This document shows positions 45,273-53,352 of a stretch of DNA of 64,000 bases, one piece after another. The notes beneath the pieces are model-generated. The model ran no database searches. It was not told where the DNA came from and worked only from the letters and a program-made list of their open reading frames with translations. Source of the stretch: Streptomyces typhae (GTDB lineage: Bacteria > Actinomycetota > Actinomycetes > Streptomycetales > Streptomycetaceae); contig NZ_WPNZ01000026.1 of assembly GCF_009755605.1 (NCBI RefSeq), forward strand, positions 1 through 64,000. The letters run 5' to 3'. How positions within the stretch are numbered: position 1 is the stretch's first letter; each line of letters opens with the position of its first letter. Position numbers and translations under genes: made by a program.

Positions 45273-46257
45273 CCGACCGGTAGTAGCGGCGCGCGCCCTC
45301 GTGCAGCGTGAGCGGATCCGTGTACAGCGCGGTGCGCAGGTCCACCAGCTGCGCCGCGTGCACGCGCGCGCCGATGTGGTCCCGGCTGTCGATCACCGTA
45401 CGGGTCAGGCCCGCGGTCAGTTCGGGGTCGGCCCGGTCCGTGGTCACCAGGAGGTTCGCCACGGCCAGCGTCGGCACGGACCCGGTCTGCCGTGCCTGCG
45501 GGTAGGCGTCGGCCGGCATGACGGCGGCGCGGTAGTAGCGGGACGCTCCGCCCTGCTTGTGCAGCGCGTCGACCAGGTCGCCGAGCGGTACCAAACGGAT
45601 GTCCACGCTCTGGGACAGCTCGCGCACCGACGTCGTGGGCAGCCCGCCGGACCAGAAGAACGCGTCGATCTCGTTGTGCCGCAGCATGTCGGGGGCGGTG
45701 TCTATGCCCGCGGGCAGGGCCGTGAGGTCCTTGTCCAGGTTCAGCCCCGCGGCCTTGAGCACCCGGCCCGCGATCAGCCGCACGCCCGAGCGCAGCTGCC
45801 CCACGGCGACGCGCTTGCCCCGCAGGTCCTTCGCCTCCTCGATCGAGGACGAGTCCCGGACGACGAGCTGTACGTAGTCGTCGTACAGGCGCGCGCAGCC
45901 CTGCAACCGGTCCGCGCCCGCTCCGTTGTCGAGGCGGTAGGCCTCCACGGCGTCGGCCGCCGCGATGGTGAAGTCGGCCCTGCCGGTGGCCACCCGTTCC
46001 ACGTTCTGCGGCGACCCCTCACTGTTGAGGAGCTTGATGTCGACGTCCGGCATGTCCTTGGCCGCCGCGTTGCGCAGCAGTTTCCCGTACCGCTCGTAGA
46101 CGGCGCCCTTGACGCCCGTACTGAACGTCATCCGGCCCTGCGGCGAACTCTCGCCGACCGGGAGCAGCCACCACAGGAGCAGCCCGCACACCACGAAACC
46201 GGCCGCCGAGACCTGGAGGGCCCGGCGCCGGCTGAGATGGGGCAGGGCCGCGAGCAT
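45262..46257 (-). CDS. TAXI family TRAP transporter solute-binding protein
   Basis: A 331-residue exported protein. One N-terminal membrane anchor or signal (RRALQVSAAGFVVCGLLLWWLLPVGES, about residues 12-38) is followed by a TAXI domain: MTFSTGVKGAVYERYGKLLRN, SEGSPQNVERVATGRADFTIAAADAVEAY, DLRGKRVAVGQLRSGVRLIAGRVL, and YYRAAVMPADAYPQARQTGSVPTLAVANLLV. No TRAP permease genes are nearby, so it may serve as a sensor or orphan binding protein. It lies next to the glutamate sensor pair; a link is possible but unproven. Confidence 0.88.
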   Translation of the reverse strand: MLAALPHLSRRRALQVSAAGFVVCGLLLWWLLPVGESSPQGRMTFSTGVKGAVYERYGKLLRNAAAKDMPDVDIKLLNSEGSPQNVERVATGRADFTIAAADAVEAYRLDNGAGADRLQGCARLYDDYVQLVVRDSSSIEEAKDLRGKRVAVGQLRSGVRLIAGRVLKAAGLNLDKDLTALPAGIDTAPDMLRHNEIDAFFWSGGLPTTSVRELSQSVDIRLVPLGDLVDALHKQGGASRYYRAAVMPADAYPQARQTGSVPTLAVANLLVTTDRADPELTAGLTRTVIDSRDHIGARVHAAQLVDLRTALYTDPLTLHEGARRYYRSVKP

Positions 46258-46367
46258 GGGCGCGATCCTGCCACTTCGTACGCGGTGCTGACCAGGGCCG
46301 GTCCCGGTCCGGAGCGGCCGGGTCGGGACCGGGAGGGGGTGCCGGGTGTCTGGCGGTGGCCAGCGCC

Positions 46368-47336
46368 TCAGCCCTGCCGGGCGTGGTCGGCCAGGACCTC
46401 GCGGATGACGTGGCGGGCGTTGGCGGCGATGACCGGGTTCGTCACGGCGTAGTACGGGAGCTGGATCAGCGCCATGGACAGCGCCCAGCCGCGCCCGCGC
46501 TCCCATGTCGCGTCGTCGGCGCCCGTACCGGCGCGGAACTCCGCGCGCACGCCGGCGGGCAGGAGGTTCCAGGCGGCGATCAGGTCGCAGGCGGGGTCGC
46601 CCACGCCCGCGGTGCCGAAGTCGATCACCGCGTCGAGGCGTCCGGCGCGGACCAGGAGGTTGCCCGGCATGAGGTCGGAGTGGACCCAGACGGGCGGTCC
46701 TTCCCAGGCGGGGGCGCGCAGGGCCGCGTCCCAGACGGCGGTCGCCGCGGCCAGGTCGAGGCCGACGGCGAGTTCCCGCAGCTCCGCCAGGGCGTTCCGG
46801 GTCTCGGTGTCGACCGCCGCCAGCGGGCCCCCGCGATAGGCGGGCGGCCCGTCCGAGGGGTCGGCGCGGCGCAACGCCGCGAGGAACGCGGCGAGATCCG
46901 CGGCCAGGGGGCCCGGCGCGGTCAGCTCACCGGCGACCGGGTTCGCGCCGTCGAGCCAGCGGTGCACGGACCATGCCCAGGGGTAGCCCTCACCGGGCTC
47001 ACCACGGCCGAGCACGGCCGGGACGGCCACCGGGAGCTGCGGGGCGAGCCACGGCAGCCAGCGGCTCTCCATGGCTACGTCGTCGGCGCCCCCGGGAGTA
47101 CGCGGAAGGCGCACCGCCATGGTGTCCCCGAGCCGGAACACCGCGTTCACGGTGCCGGACGAGGGAAACCGCTCGACCGGCAGGCCGGCCCACCGCGGAA
47201 ACTGCGCGGCGATCAGTCTCCGCACCAGGGGCGTGTCCACGTCCGGTTCGTCGGCGTGCAACTTGTGGTGCGGCGGGGCGTCCGGGAGGGCGTCCGGTGG
47301 GGCGGAGTCGTTCGAGGGCGGCAAGGGGGACTGCAT
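46368..47336 (-). CDS. aminoglycoside phosphotransferase family protein
   Basis: A 322-residue APH/choline-kinase-fold protein. The catalytic loop WVHSDLMPGNLLV (HxD...N) and the metal-binding VIDFGTAGVGDPACDL are intact. The N-lobe has SSGTVNAVFRLGDTMAVRLPR. Substrates of this family range from antibiotics to small metabolites, so resistance should not be assumed. Confidence 0.87.
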   Translation of the reverse strand: MQSPLPPSNDSAPPDALPDAPPHHKLHADEPDVDTPLVRRLIAAQFPRWAGLPVERFPSSGTVNAVFRLGDTMAVRLPRTPGGADDVAMESRWLPWLAPQLPVAVPAVLGRGEPGEGYPWAWSVHRWLDGANPVAGELTAPGPLAADLAAFLAALRRADPSDGPPAYRGGPLAAVDTETRNALAELRELAVGLDLAAATAVWDAALRAPAWEGPPVWVHSDLMPGNLLVRAGRLDAVIDFGTAGVGDPACDLIAAWNLLPAGVRAEFRAGTGADDATWERGRGWALSMALIQLPYYAVTNPVIAANARHVIREVLADHARQG

Positions 47337-47388
47337 GCGCGCATTGTTGATCGTCGCGGGGACGCGGCGAAAGCGAATTCGTTGTGGC

Positions 47389-48288
47389 TCAGTCCTTGCG
47401 GGCCACCGCGCCGAACATGGCCACCTCGTCCGGTTCGCCCTGCTGGTCCTGCTCGGCCGGGTCCGGGCGCCACCGAGAGCAGGACACCACGCCGGGCTCC
47501 AGGAGGGTGAGGCCGTCGAAGAAGCGGGCGACCTGCGCGGGGGTGCGCTGTGTGAGCTTGGGAGTTCCGTGCTCGTTCCAGAAGGCCACGGCCGCGTCGA
47601 CGTCGGGCATCGCCGGGCTGGTGATCGTGTGCGAGAGCACCAGGTGGCTTCCCGGGGGCAGCGCGTCCATCACACGGCGTACGAGTGCGAGCGCCTCCTC
47701 GTCGTCCTCGATGAAGATCACCACCCCGAGGAGCATCAGCGCCACCGGGCGGCTGAAGTCCAGCGTCTTCGCCGCGTGCTCGAGGACGGAGTCGACATCG
47801 CGCATGTCGGCGTCCAGGTAGTCCGTGCGTCCTTCGGGGGCGCTGGTCAGCAGGGCGCGGGCGTGGGTCAGTACCAGCGGATCGTTGTCCACGTAGACGA
47901 TGCGTGACTCCGGGGCGATCCGCTGGGCCACCTCGTGGGTGTTGTCGGCTGTCGGCAGGCCCGTGCCGATGTCGAGGAACTGACGTACGCCGCAGTCGGC
48001 CACCAGGTGCCGTACCGCGCGCCCCAGGAACAGCCTGTCCGCGCGCGCGTAGTCGCCGATTCCCGGGTGCAGTTCGCGGATGCTGTCGCCCGCCTCGCGG
48101 TCGACCGCGTAGTTGTCCTTGCCGCCGAGCCAGTAGTTCCAGATGCGGGCCGTGTGCGGCTGCGCGGTGTTGATCCGGTCCCGCACGGCTGCCGCCGCGT
48201 CCTGCGGGGAGCCGAATTCGCCCTGCGGGGAAGCCGATTCGCCCTGCGGGGAACCTGACTCGCCCTGCGGGGATGGACTCGCGGTCAC
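47389..48288 (-). CDS. SAM-dependent methyltransferase, Methyltransf_19 family
   Basis: A 299-residue paralogue of the enzyme at 31570, with ARIWNYWLGGKDNYAVDREAGD, FLDIGTGLPTADNTHEVAQ, VYVDNDPLVLTHARALL and FFDGLTLLEPGVVSCSRWRPD. The catalytic partner acids differ slightly (IFIEDDEEAL). The first 30 residues are 7-residue SPQGESG-type repeats not found in the paralogue. GTG 48288 has GGAGG seven bases upstream. Confidence 0.9.
   Translation of the reverse strand: MTASPSPQGESGSPQGESASPQGEFGSPQDAAAAVRDRINTAQPHTARIWNYWLGGKDNYAVDREAGDSIRELHPGIGDYARADRLFLGRAVRHLVADCGVRQFLDIGTGLPTADNTHEVAQRIAPESRIVYVDNDPLVLTHARALLTSAPEGRTDYLDADMRDVDSVLEHAAKTLDFSRPVALMLLGVVIFIEDDEEALALVRRVMDALPPGSHLVLSHTITSPAMPDVDAAVAFWNEHGTPKLTQRTPAQVARFFDGLTLLEPGVVSCSRWRPDPAEQDQQGEPDEVAMFGAVARKD
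48201..48284. repeat. 21-bp in-frame repeat at the methyltransferase N-terminus
   Basis: CCTGCGGGGA recurs at 48201, 48222, 48243 and 48264, exactly 21 bp apart, encoding SPQGESG-like repeats at the start of the methyltransferase. Confidence 0.9.
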
Positions 48289-48425
48289 GTGATCGCCTCC
48301 TGGCGTGACGTCATGAGGGTGGGGCGTCAACAGGCAATCTACTGCCGGAACTTGTCCCTCCCGCACCAACTTCCGCAAGGGGGGCTTGAGAAGCGCGCTT
48401 GAGGGGTACGCGCGGATGCCCCTTG

Positions 48426-48557
48426 CAGCGGATGCGCCGCACTTTTTCAGCGGGCGCGCCGCACTATTTCAGCGGATGCGCCGCACTTCTTCAGCGGCCG
48501 CGCCGCGCTGCTCAATCGGACACGCCGTGCCCTTTCAGCGGATGCGCCGTGCCTTGT
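48426..48557. repeat. 22-bp tandem repeat spanning the amaP stop codon
   Basis: Six 22-bp units (CAGCGGATGCGCCGCACTT core on the plus strand) at about 48426, 48448, 48470, 48492, 48513 and 48536. The last one contains the end of amaP: on the minus strand each unit repeats the final CGGCGCATCCGCTGA (Arg-Arg-Ile-Arg-stop) or a variant of it. Confidence 0.9.
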
Positions 48558-49119
48558 GGGTCTGGACGCTCATCCGCACCTCCGCCTCCAGCTCCCGCGG
48601 GGCGGCGGCCGCACGGGCCTCCGCCACCGCCTGAAGGGACAGTTGCCGCAGCGCGGCACGGGGCGAGCCGTCCGGGGCCAGGACGAGAGTGATGCGGACC
48701 CGTAGACGCCGGGGACGGCCGACGAGGCGCACCTGGGCCCTCGCCACGCCGTCGACGGCCTGTACGCGCTCGGCGATGGCGGCAGCCAGCGCCGGGCCCG
48801 CGAGGGTCACGCCGGGCCGCCCCAGTTGCAGGACGCGCAGGCGTCCGGAGCGCAGCTCCAGAGCGGCCCAGAGCAGCAACAGCAGCAGGACGAGGGACAG
48901 ACCCGCGATGACCGCGGGCGTCCACCAGCCGTGGTCGCGCCAGCCGTCGACCGTGCGCTCGCCCAGCCACACACGGTCGGTGTTCAGGAGCGGCCAGCCG
49001 GACGGCAGGCGGTCGCGGACGGGGTCCGCCGTGGTGGCCAGCGCCGCGCCCGCGCCCAGGAGCGCCGCCGCGGTGCAGAACAGCGTCGCGCGATTCACGC
49101 CTCGACGAAGTGCGCTCAT
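48535..49119 (-). CDS. amaP: alkaline shock response membrane anchor AmaP-like protein
   Basis: A 194-residue protein with two membrane helices (residues about 11-30 and AVIAGLSLVLLLLLLWAAL near 68-87) and a cytoplasmic C-terminal domain (VTLAGPALAAAIAERVQAVDGVARAQVRLVGRPRRLRVRITLVLAPDG). This is the AmaP layout; AmaP anchors Asp23 to the membrane in firmicutes. It overlaps the preceding Asp23-type gene by 4 nt. Confidence 0.8.
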   Translation of the reverse strand: MSALRRGVNRATLFCTAAALLGAGAALATTADPVRDRLPSGWPLLNTDRVWLGERTVDGWRDHGWWTPAVIAGLSLVLLLLLLWAALELRSGRLRVLQLGRPGVTLAGPALAAAIAERVQAVDGVARAQVRLVGRPRRLRVRITLVLAPDGSPRAALRQLSLQAVAEARAAAAPRELEAEVRMSVQTHKARRIR

Positions 49120-50468
49120 GAGGGGGTGTTCCTCCCGGGGGGCTCATGTGGATCTCTGGGGTCCGGCGGGTCCTGCGCCGCTGTCGGATCCGGCGCTCCC
49201 GCCGGACCCTGAGCCTCTCTCGGGCCCGGCACGTCCTTCGGACCCGGCGTCTTCCTCGGGACCTGCTGCGCTTCGGGGAGCTGCTGCGCATCCGGGACCT
49301 GCTGCTCTTCCCGGACCTGCTCTTCTGGAACCCGCTGCTCGTCTGGAACCTGATGCTCTTCCGGAACCTGATGCTCTTCCGGAACCTGATGCTCTTCTGG
49401 AACTCGCTGCTCTTCCGGAGCCCCGGACTTCCGCCGCGCCGTCTCGGGCGCGCGCCAAAGCGGCTCCGTACGCAGCCGCAGGCGCAGCCGGGGCGGTCTG
49501 GCGAGGCCCATCTCCGCCAGTGCCTCCTGGGCCGCCCTGAGGGCCTCCTGGCGGGCGGTGAGGGGATCCCCGAACTCCACCCCGCCGCGTACGCGGGCCT
49601 GGCGGCGGCCGAGCCGCACCCGGACCCGCGTGACGCCGGGCACCTCCGCGACGGCGTCGCGCAACAGGGCCGCGGCCGCCCCGCGCTCCAGGACGGCCCG
49701 CACCCCGGGCAGCGGCGGCGTGAGCGGCAGGCGGCGCCGCAGCCCCGGGGTGATCGCGAGGAACAGCAGCCACACACCGAGCGCGAACACGGCCGCCGCG
49801 GCGGCGAGATTCACCACCGTTCCCGCCTCCGGCCCGTGCGTGGCCAGCCACTCCATGAGCCGGACCCGCCACCGCGCGGGCGGCTGCCCCGCCGCGTGCA
49901 CCGCCACCACGTCGTACAGCACGACTCCGGAGGCGGCGGCCGCGGCGAGAACCAACACGGCAACGGGAACCCGGCGTTCGGACCACGGCCGTCGACCACC
50001 GTGGGCAACCGGCGCCTCCGTGGACAGCCCTTCGACGGACGGCTGCTCCGTGGAGGACACCTTGGTGGATGTCGCCTCTGTGGGCGACGGCCGTGCGACA
50101 GCGGCAGACGGCTGTGCGACAGCGGCAGAGGACAGTTCCCGCACATGGATCCGCACCGGGTCCACGGAAAGGCCCGTCAACTGGGCCGTGCGGTCCGCCA
50201 CATGGGACCGCACCCGTGCGCCGGTGTCGTCCAGCACACCCTGATAGGGCACGGACACCGTGACCCCCACCCGCGCCCGGCGGCCACGCACGGCCGCCGA
50301 GCCCCGGCCGACCTGGACATCACCCGGCCCCATGGCCCCCGTGGCGGCCCGTTCCGCGATGCGGCGCACCGCCCGGTCGGCGACGGTGGTCGCGCCGCGC
50401 TCGGCGGCGGGTGCGACCCCACGCCCGGCGGCGGGCGCCGGACCGTGCTCCGCCGCGGGACCGCTCAT
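49116..50468 (-). CDS. Asp23/Gls24-type protein with DUF6286 membrane domain
   Basis: A 450-residue protein. Residues about 25-110 are an Asp23-like domain (VADRAVRRIAERAA, VRGRRARVGVTVSVPYQGVLDDTGARVRSHVADRTAQLTGL, VDPVRIHVREL). A Ser/Thr/Pro linker, two membrane helices (VPVAVLVLAAAAASGVVLYDVV near 168-190 and LAAAAAVFALGVWLLFLAI near 220-240) and an AmaP/DUF6286-like domain (VRAVLERGAAAALLRDAVAEVPGVTRVRVRLG) follow. The last 90 residues are charged and contain EEHQVP repeats. It links the envelope-stress proteins to the membrane. Confidence 0.8.
   Translation of the reverse strand: MSGPAAEHGPAPAAGRGVAPAAERGATTVADRAVRRIAERAATGAMGPGDVQVGRGSAAVRGRRARVGVTVSVPYQGVLDDTGARVRSHVADRTAQLTGLSVDPVRIHVRELSSAAVAQPSAAVARPSPTEATSTKVSSTEQPSVEGLSTEAPVAHGGRRPWSERRVPVAVLVLAAAAASGVVLYDVVAVHAAGQPPARWRVRLMEWLATHGPEAGTVVNLAAAAAVFALGVWLLFLAITPGLRRRLPLTPPLPGVRAVLERGAAAALLRDAVAEVPGVTRVRVRLGRRQARVRGGVEFGDPLTARQEALRAAQEALAEMGLARPPRLRLRLRTEPLWRAPETARRKSGAPEEQRVPEEHQVPEEHQVPEEHQVPDEQRVPEEQVREEQQVPDAQQLPEAQQVPRKTPGPKDVPGPREAQGPAGAPDPTAAQDPPDPRDPHEPPGRNTPS
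49325..49414. repeat. 18-bp in-frame repeat in the Asp23-DUF6286 gene
   Basis: Five consecutive 18-bp copies, e.g. CCGGAACCTGATGCTCTT, at 49325, 49343, 49361, 49379 and 49397. They encode EEHQVP repeats near the C-terminus. Confidence 0.9.
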
Positions 50469-50671
50469 CGCCGCTCCCGGCCGCGCACACGGTCGCGGTC
50501 ACGGCCCGACAGGAAGTCGCGGACATCGACGCCGTCATCCACCAGGCGCCCGAGGACGAAACCGACCGCGCCGAGCGCGGCGACCAGCAGAAACGCACCG
50601 AATCCGCCGAACCAGCCGGCGAATCCCAGCGCCATGCCCACCAACAGGCCCACCAGGGCTTTGTTCACCAC
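50465..50671 (-). CDS. small membrane protein, DUF2273-like
   Basis: A 68-residue protein with one or two helices (ALVGLLVGMALGFAGWFGGFGAFLLVAALGAVGFVLGRLVDD) and a basic C-terminus. Size, topology and position in an asp23 cluster match the DUF2273 small membrane proteins. It overlaps the next gene by 4 nt. GTG 50671 or the adjacent GTG 50668 is the start. Confidence 0.75.
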   Translation of the reverse strand: MVNKALVGLLVGMALGFAGWFGGFGAFLLVAALGAVGFVLGRLVDDGVDVRDFLSGRDRDRVRGRERR

Positions 50672-50823
50672 TCACCTCACACCGCAGAGAAGGACAATCA
50701 GGCTGGGCGCCCCAGGAGGCAACTGCGGGGGCGCCCAGCGGGGGCAGCCGGCGCTCGCGGACCTGCACCGCTCGGGCCGTATCCACCCGCGCGCGGCTCG
50801 TCTCCGCGCGGCTTCTGCGCCAC

Positions 50824-50919
50824 TTCTGCTCCAAGCAGGCTGTGCTCCACGCAGGCGGTACTCCACGCAGGTTCTGCTGCACGCGGGTTCTGCTCCACGC
50901 AGGTTCTACTCCACGCGGG
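50824..50919. repeat. 16-bp tandem repeat spanning the asp23 stop codon
   Basis: Six 16-bp units on the plus strand, e.g. TTCTGCTCCACGCAGG, at 50824, 50840, 50856, 50872, 50888 and 50904. The last holds the stop of the Asp23 gene (CTA at 50906-50908). Read on the minus strand, each unit copies CGCGTGGAGTAG, the codons Arg-Val-Glu-stop. The remaining part of the gap 50672-50905 shows no gene. Confidence 0.92.
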
Positions 50920-51418
50920 TCTCGGCGGTGGAGTCCCGGTCGTCTTCGGGCAGGTGCACGTCGTTGATGGCTACGTTGACCTCGACGACCTCCAGGCCGG
51001 TGATGCGCTCCACGGCCGCGATGACGTTCTCTCGGACGTCGTGGGCGACGTCCGTGATGGGCACGCCGTACTCGACGACGATGTCCAGGTCGATCGCCGT
51101 CTGCCGCTCGCCGACCTCCACCTTCACGCCGCGCCCCACGTTCGGACGGCCGCCGGGAACGCGGTCGCGCACCGCGCCGATGGTCCGGGAGAGACCGCCG
51201 CCCATGTCGTGCACTCCGGGGATCTCCCGCGCCGCCATACCGGCGATCTTGACGACGACCACGTCCGCGATGGAGGTCTTGCCGCGCGTGGCCGCCGGCT
51301 CCCCGGCGCCGGTGCGGCCCGAGAGGGTGGTGGCTCCCTCAGCGGTCCGCGCACCGCCGGCGATGTCCTTCTCGGTGCCGGACGTCGTCGGCTTCGAGGT
51401 GAGCTCCTGTGTCGCCAT
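50906..51418 (-). CDS. Asp23/Gls24 family envelope stress response protein
   Basis: A 170-residue soluble Asp23 protein. After a low-complexity front of 45 residues, the domain runs SIADVVVVKIAGMAAREIPGVHDM, VGRGVKVEVGERQTAIDLDIVVEYGVPITDVAHDVRENVIAAVERITGLEVVEVNVAINDVHLPED. It heads the leftward cluster (asp23, DUF2273-like, Asp23-DUF6286, amaP) and is divergent from the sigma factor. A strong AGGAGAT site precedes ATG 51418. Confidence 0.92.
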   Translation of the reverse strand: MATQELTSKPTTSGTEKDIAGGARTAEGATTLSGRTGAGEPAATRGKTSIADVVVVKIAGMAAREIPGVHDMGGGLSRTIGAVRDRVPGGRPNVGRGVKVEVGERQTAIDLDIVVEYGVPITDVAHDVRENVIAAVERITGLEVVEVNVAINDVHLPEDDRDSTAETRVE

Positions 51419-51685
51419 ATCGGCATCTCCTAGTCGTGTGCGTTCTGTTGATGCCCGGTACGAGGTACGGACGTACGCGCGTTCCGTATGCCCCCGACGG
51501 GCGCCGCGCGTCGGAGCGGACGCCGCACTCTCGCCGAGCCCTTCACTCCCACTGACACGGATGCCCCGGATCCGTTACGCGCCTCCCGGAAATTTCTTCC
51601 GCGGACGGGTAGCGTGCCCGCGCCGCATAACGCGGGCGGCTCGTTGTGTGTCGTACGAGCACGACCGAAGCGAGAGGAGCCGCGT

Positions 51686-52273
51686 GTGCCCGGGGACCGG
51701 GGCAGAGAGCCGGAGGACGCGGATGCGCCGTTGCCGCACGAGGACGCGCTGCTGGCGGTGCGTGCCGCCGAGGGTGACGAAGAGGCCTTCGAGGCGCTCG
51801 TACACCGTCATGCACCTGCCCTACTGCGTCTCGGCACGCGGCTGCTCGGCAGTCCTACAGAAGCCGAGGACGCCGTACAGGAGTCGTTCGTGAGCGCCTG
51901 GCGCAAGCTTCCGGAGTTCCGCGGGGACGCCCGGTTCGGCACCTGGATGCACCGGATCGTCACCAACCGCTGCCTCAACGTGCTGCGCTCGCGGCAGCCG
52001 GTGACGGCCCTGGACAGCGTTCCGGAACCGCAGGCGCCCGAGCACCAGGTGTCGCCGCCGCGCGCGGCGGAGGCCCACGCGGCCGTCGCCGACCTGTCGC
52101 GGGCGATAGAAGGGCTCTCTCCGGAGCAGCGGGTGTGCTGGGTCCTGCGGGAGCTGGACGGGGTGCCCTACGAGTCCATTGCCGAGACGGTCGGCATCAG
52201 CCAGGAGGCGGTCCGCGGCCGTGTCTTCAGGGCCCGGCGCTATCTGACGGAGGCGATGGCCGGATGGCGATGA
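51686..52273 (+). CDS. ECF-type RNA polymerase sigma factor
   Basis: A 195-residue group 4 sigma factor. Region 2 spans about residues 40-105 (FEALVHRHAPALLRLGTRLLG, EDAVQESFVSAWRKLPEFRGDARFGTWMHRIVTNRCLNVLR). Region 4 spans about 135-190 (LSPEQRVCWVLRELDGVPYESIAETVGISQEAVRGRVFRARRYL). GTG 51686 has GAGGAG upstream; the open frame reaches 66 codons further with no domain. The next gene overlaps its stop by 4 nt and carries a zinc anti-sigma motif. The 267-base gap to asp23 must hold the promoters of both directions. Confidence 0.92.
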   Translation: MPGDRGREPEDADAPLPHEDALLAVRAAEGDEEAFEALVHRHAPALLRLGTRLLGSPTEAEDAVQESFVSAWRKLPEFRGDARFGTWMHRIVTNRCLNVLRSRQPVTALDSVPEPQAPEHQVSPPRAAEAHAAVADLSRAIEGLSPEQRVCWVLRELDGVPYESIAETVGISQEAVRGRVFRARRYLTEAMAGWR

Positions 52274-52944
52274 ACGAGAGCGGGGCACCGGACGGCACAT
52301 CGTTCGACGGCCCCTCCGAAGAGGAGCTCCTGCCGTGCGGCCGTCGGCTCGCACAGGTCTGGGAGCTGGCGGAGACGGGCGGGCAGGACCCGCACACGGC
52401 CGAGTGCCCGCACTGCGGCGAGGCGCTCCGGGCCCTGCGGGCCCTGGAGGGTGTCGTCGCGCGGGCACGCGACGACGAGCCGCGGGTACCGCCGTGGGAC
52501 ACCGCCGCGCTCGCCGACCGCGTCATGGACGTGGTGCGCCTGGAGCTGCGGCCGGGGCGGACGCTGCCGCTGGGCGAGGCCGACGAGGACGCGTGGATCG
52601 TGGAGGCCGCGGCCGCGCGGACGTTCCGGGCCGCCGTCGACACCCTGCCGGGGGTCCGTGCGGGAAGCTGCCGCATCGAGGCCGACGCCCAGGAGGCGCC
52701 CTCGTCCGCGCCCCCTCCGGGACGGCTGCCGCGGGGCCCTGCCAGGGTCCGCGTCGAAGTGCAGGTGGGCCTCTCCTGGAACCTGCAGCTCGTCGCGGAC
52801 GAGGTGCGCGCCCGGGTCGTCGGGGCAGCGGACCACGAGCTCGGCATGCGTATTGCGGCGGTCGACGTCGTGGTCACCGACCTGCTCGACGAGGACGAGG
52901 ACGCGGACGAGGACGCGGACGCGACGGAAGGGCGGCAGCCATGA
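52270..52944 (+). CDS. ZAS anti-sigma motif fused to an Asp23-like domain
   Basis: A 224-residue protein. Residues about 20-60 read LLPCGRRLAQVWELAETGGQDPHTAECPHCGEALRAL and contain H-x3-C-x2-C (HTAECPHC), the zinc signature of anti-sigma factors. Residues about 110-215 resemble Asp23 (TFRAAVDTLPGVRAGSCRIEAD, ARVRVEVQVGLSWNLQLVADEVRARVVGAADHELGMRIAAVDVVVTDLL), followed by an acidic tail. There is no membrane segment. ATG 52270 overlaps the sigma stop as ATGA; ATG 52264 is also possible. I infer it binds the sigma factor at one end and envelope-stress partners at the other. Confidence 0.8.
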   Translation: MNESGAPDGTSFDGPSEEELLPCGRRLAQVWELAETGGQDPHTAECPHCGEALRALRALEGVVARARDDEPRVPPWDTAALADRVMDVVRLELRPGRTLPLGEADEDAWIVEAAAARTFRAAVDTLPGVRAGSCRIEADAQEAPSSAPPPGRLPRGPARVRVEVQVGLSWNLQLVADEVRARVVGAADHELGMRIAAVDVVVTDLLDEDEDADEDADATEGRQP

Positions 52945-53282
52945 CGGACCAGCAGGTTCCCCGCACCCTGGAGGACACCGTCGGCGCCGCCGTCCTCGCG
53001 ACCCGGGGCGTGGCCTTCCTCCGGCCCGGCCTCGCCGGACTCCTGCGCTCCTCCGTGGGTCTCGGAGCGGCCCGGGGCACGACCGGGGCCTCCGGGGTGC
53101 GCGTGCGGCGGCACAAGGGCTCCAGGGGCCTCGACGTCGAGGTGTACGTGGTGCTCAACCGCGGACACCGCGCCCTGGACGTGACCCGCGCGGTGCGCTC
53201 GGCCGTTCTCGACGCCGTCCTGAAGGAGGCGGGTGAGGGCGGCTCCGCACAGGTCAAGGTGACGGTGACCGGAGTCGTGTGA
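52941..53282 (+). CDS. small Asp23/Gls24-like protein
   Basis: A 113-residue protein with LEDTVGAAVLATRGVAFLRPGLAGLLRSS and GLDVEVYVVLNRGHRALDVTRAVRSAVLDAVL followed by AQVKVTVTGVV, the Asp23-type beta-helix pattern without the usual front segment. It overlaps the previous gene by ATGA. It would be the third cytoplasmic Asp23-type protein of the island. Confidence 0.75.
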   Translation: MTDQQVPRTLEDTVGAAVLATRGVAFLRPGLAGLLRSSVGLGAARGTTGASGVRVRRHKGSRGLDVEVYVVLNRGHRALDVTRAVRSAVLDAVLKEAGEGGSAQVKVTVTGVV

Positions 53283-53352
53283 GCCGCGGTGCGGACGAGG
53301 GCGCGGCCGACGGGGTGAGGGTGCACCACGGGTGCCCCCTTACCCTTGAGGG

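Noticed and set aside
46368..47336. Antibiotic-resistance gene
   Set aside because: The APH fold is clear, but nothing in the sequence or context shows an antibiotic as substrate.
51586..51620. Autoregulated ECF promoter before the sigma gene
   Set aside because: GGAAAT is present but no convincing -10 partner at the right distance could be seen.
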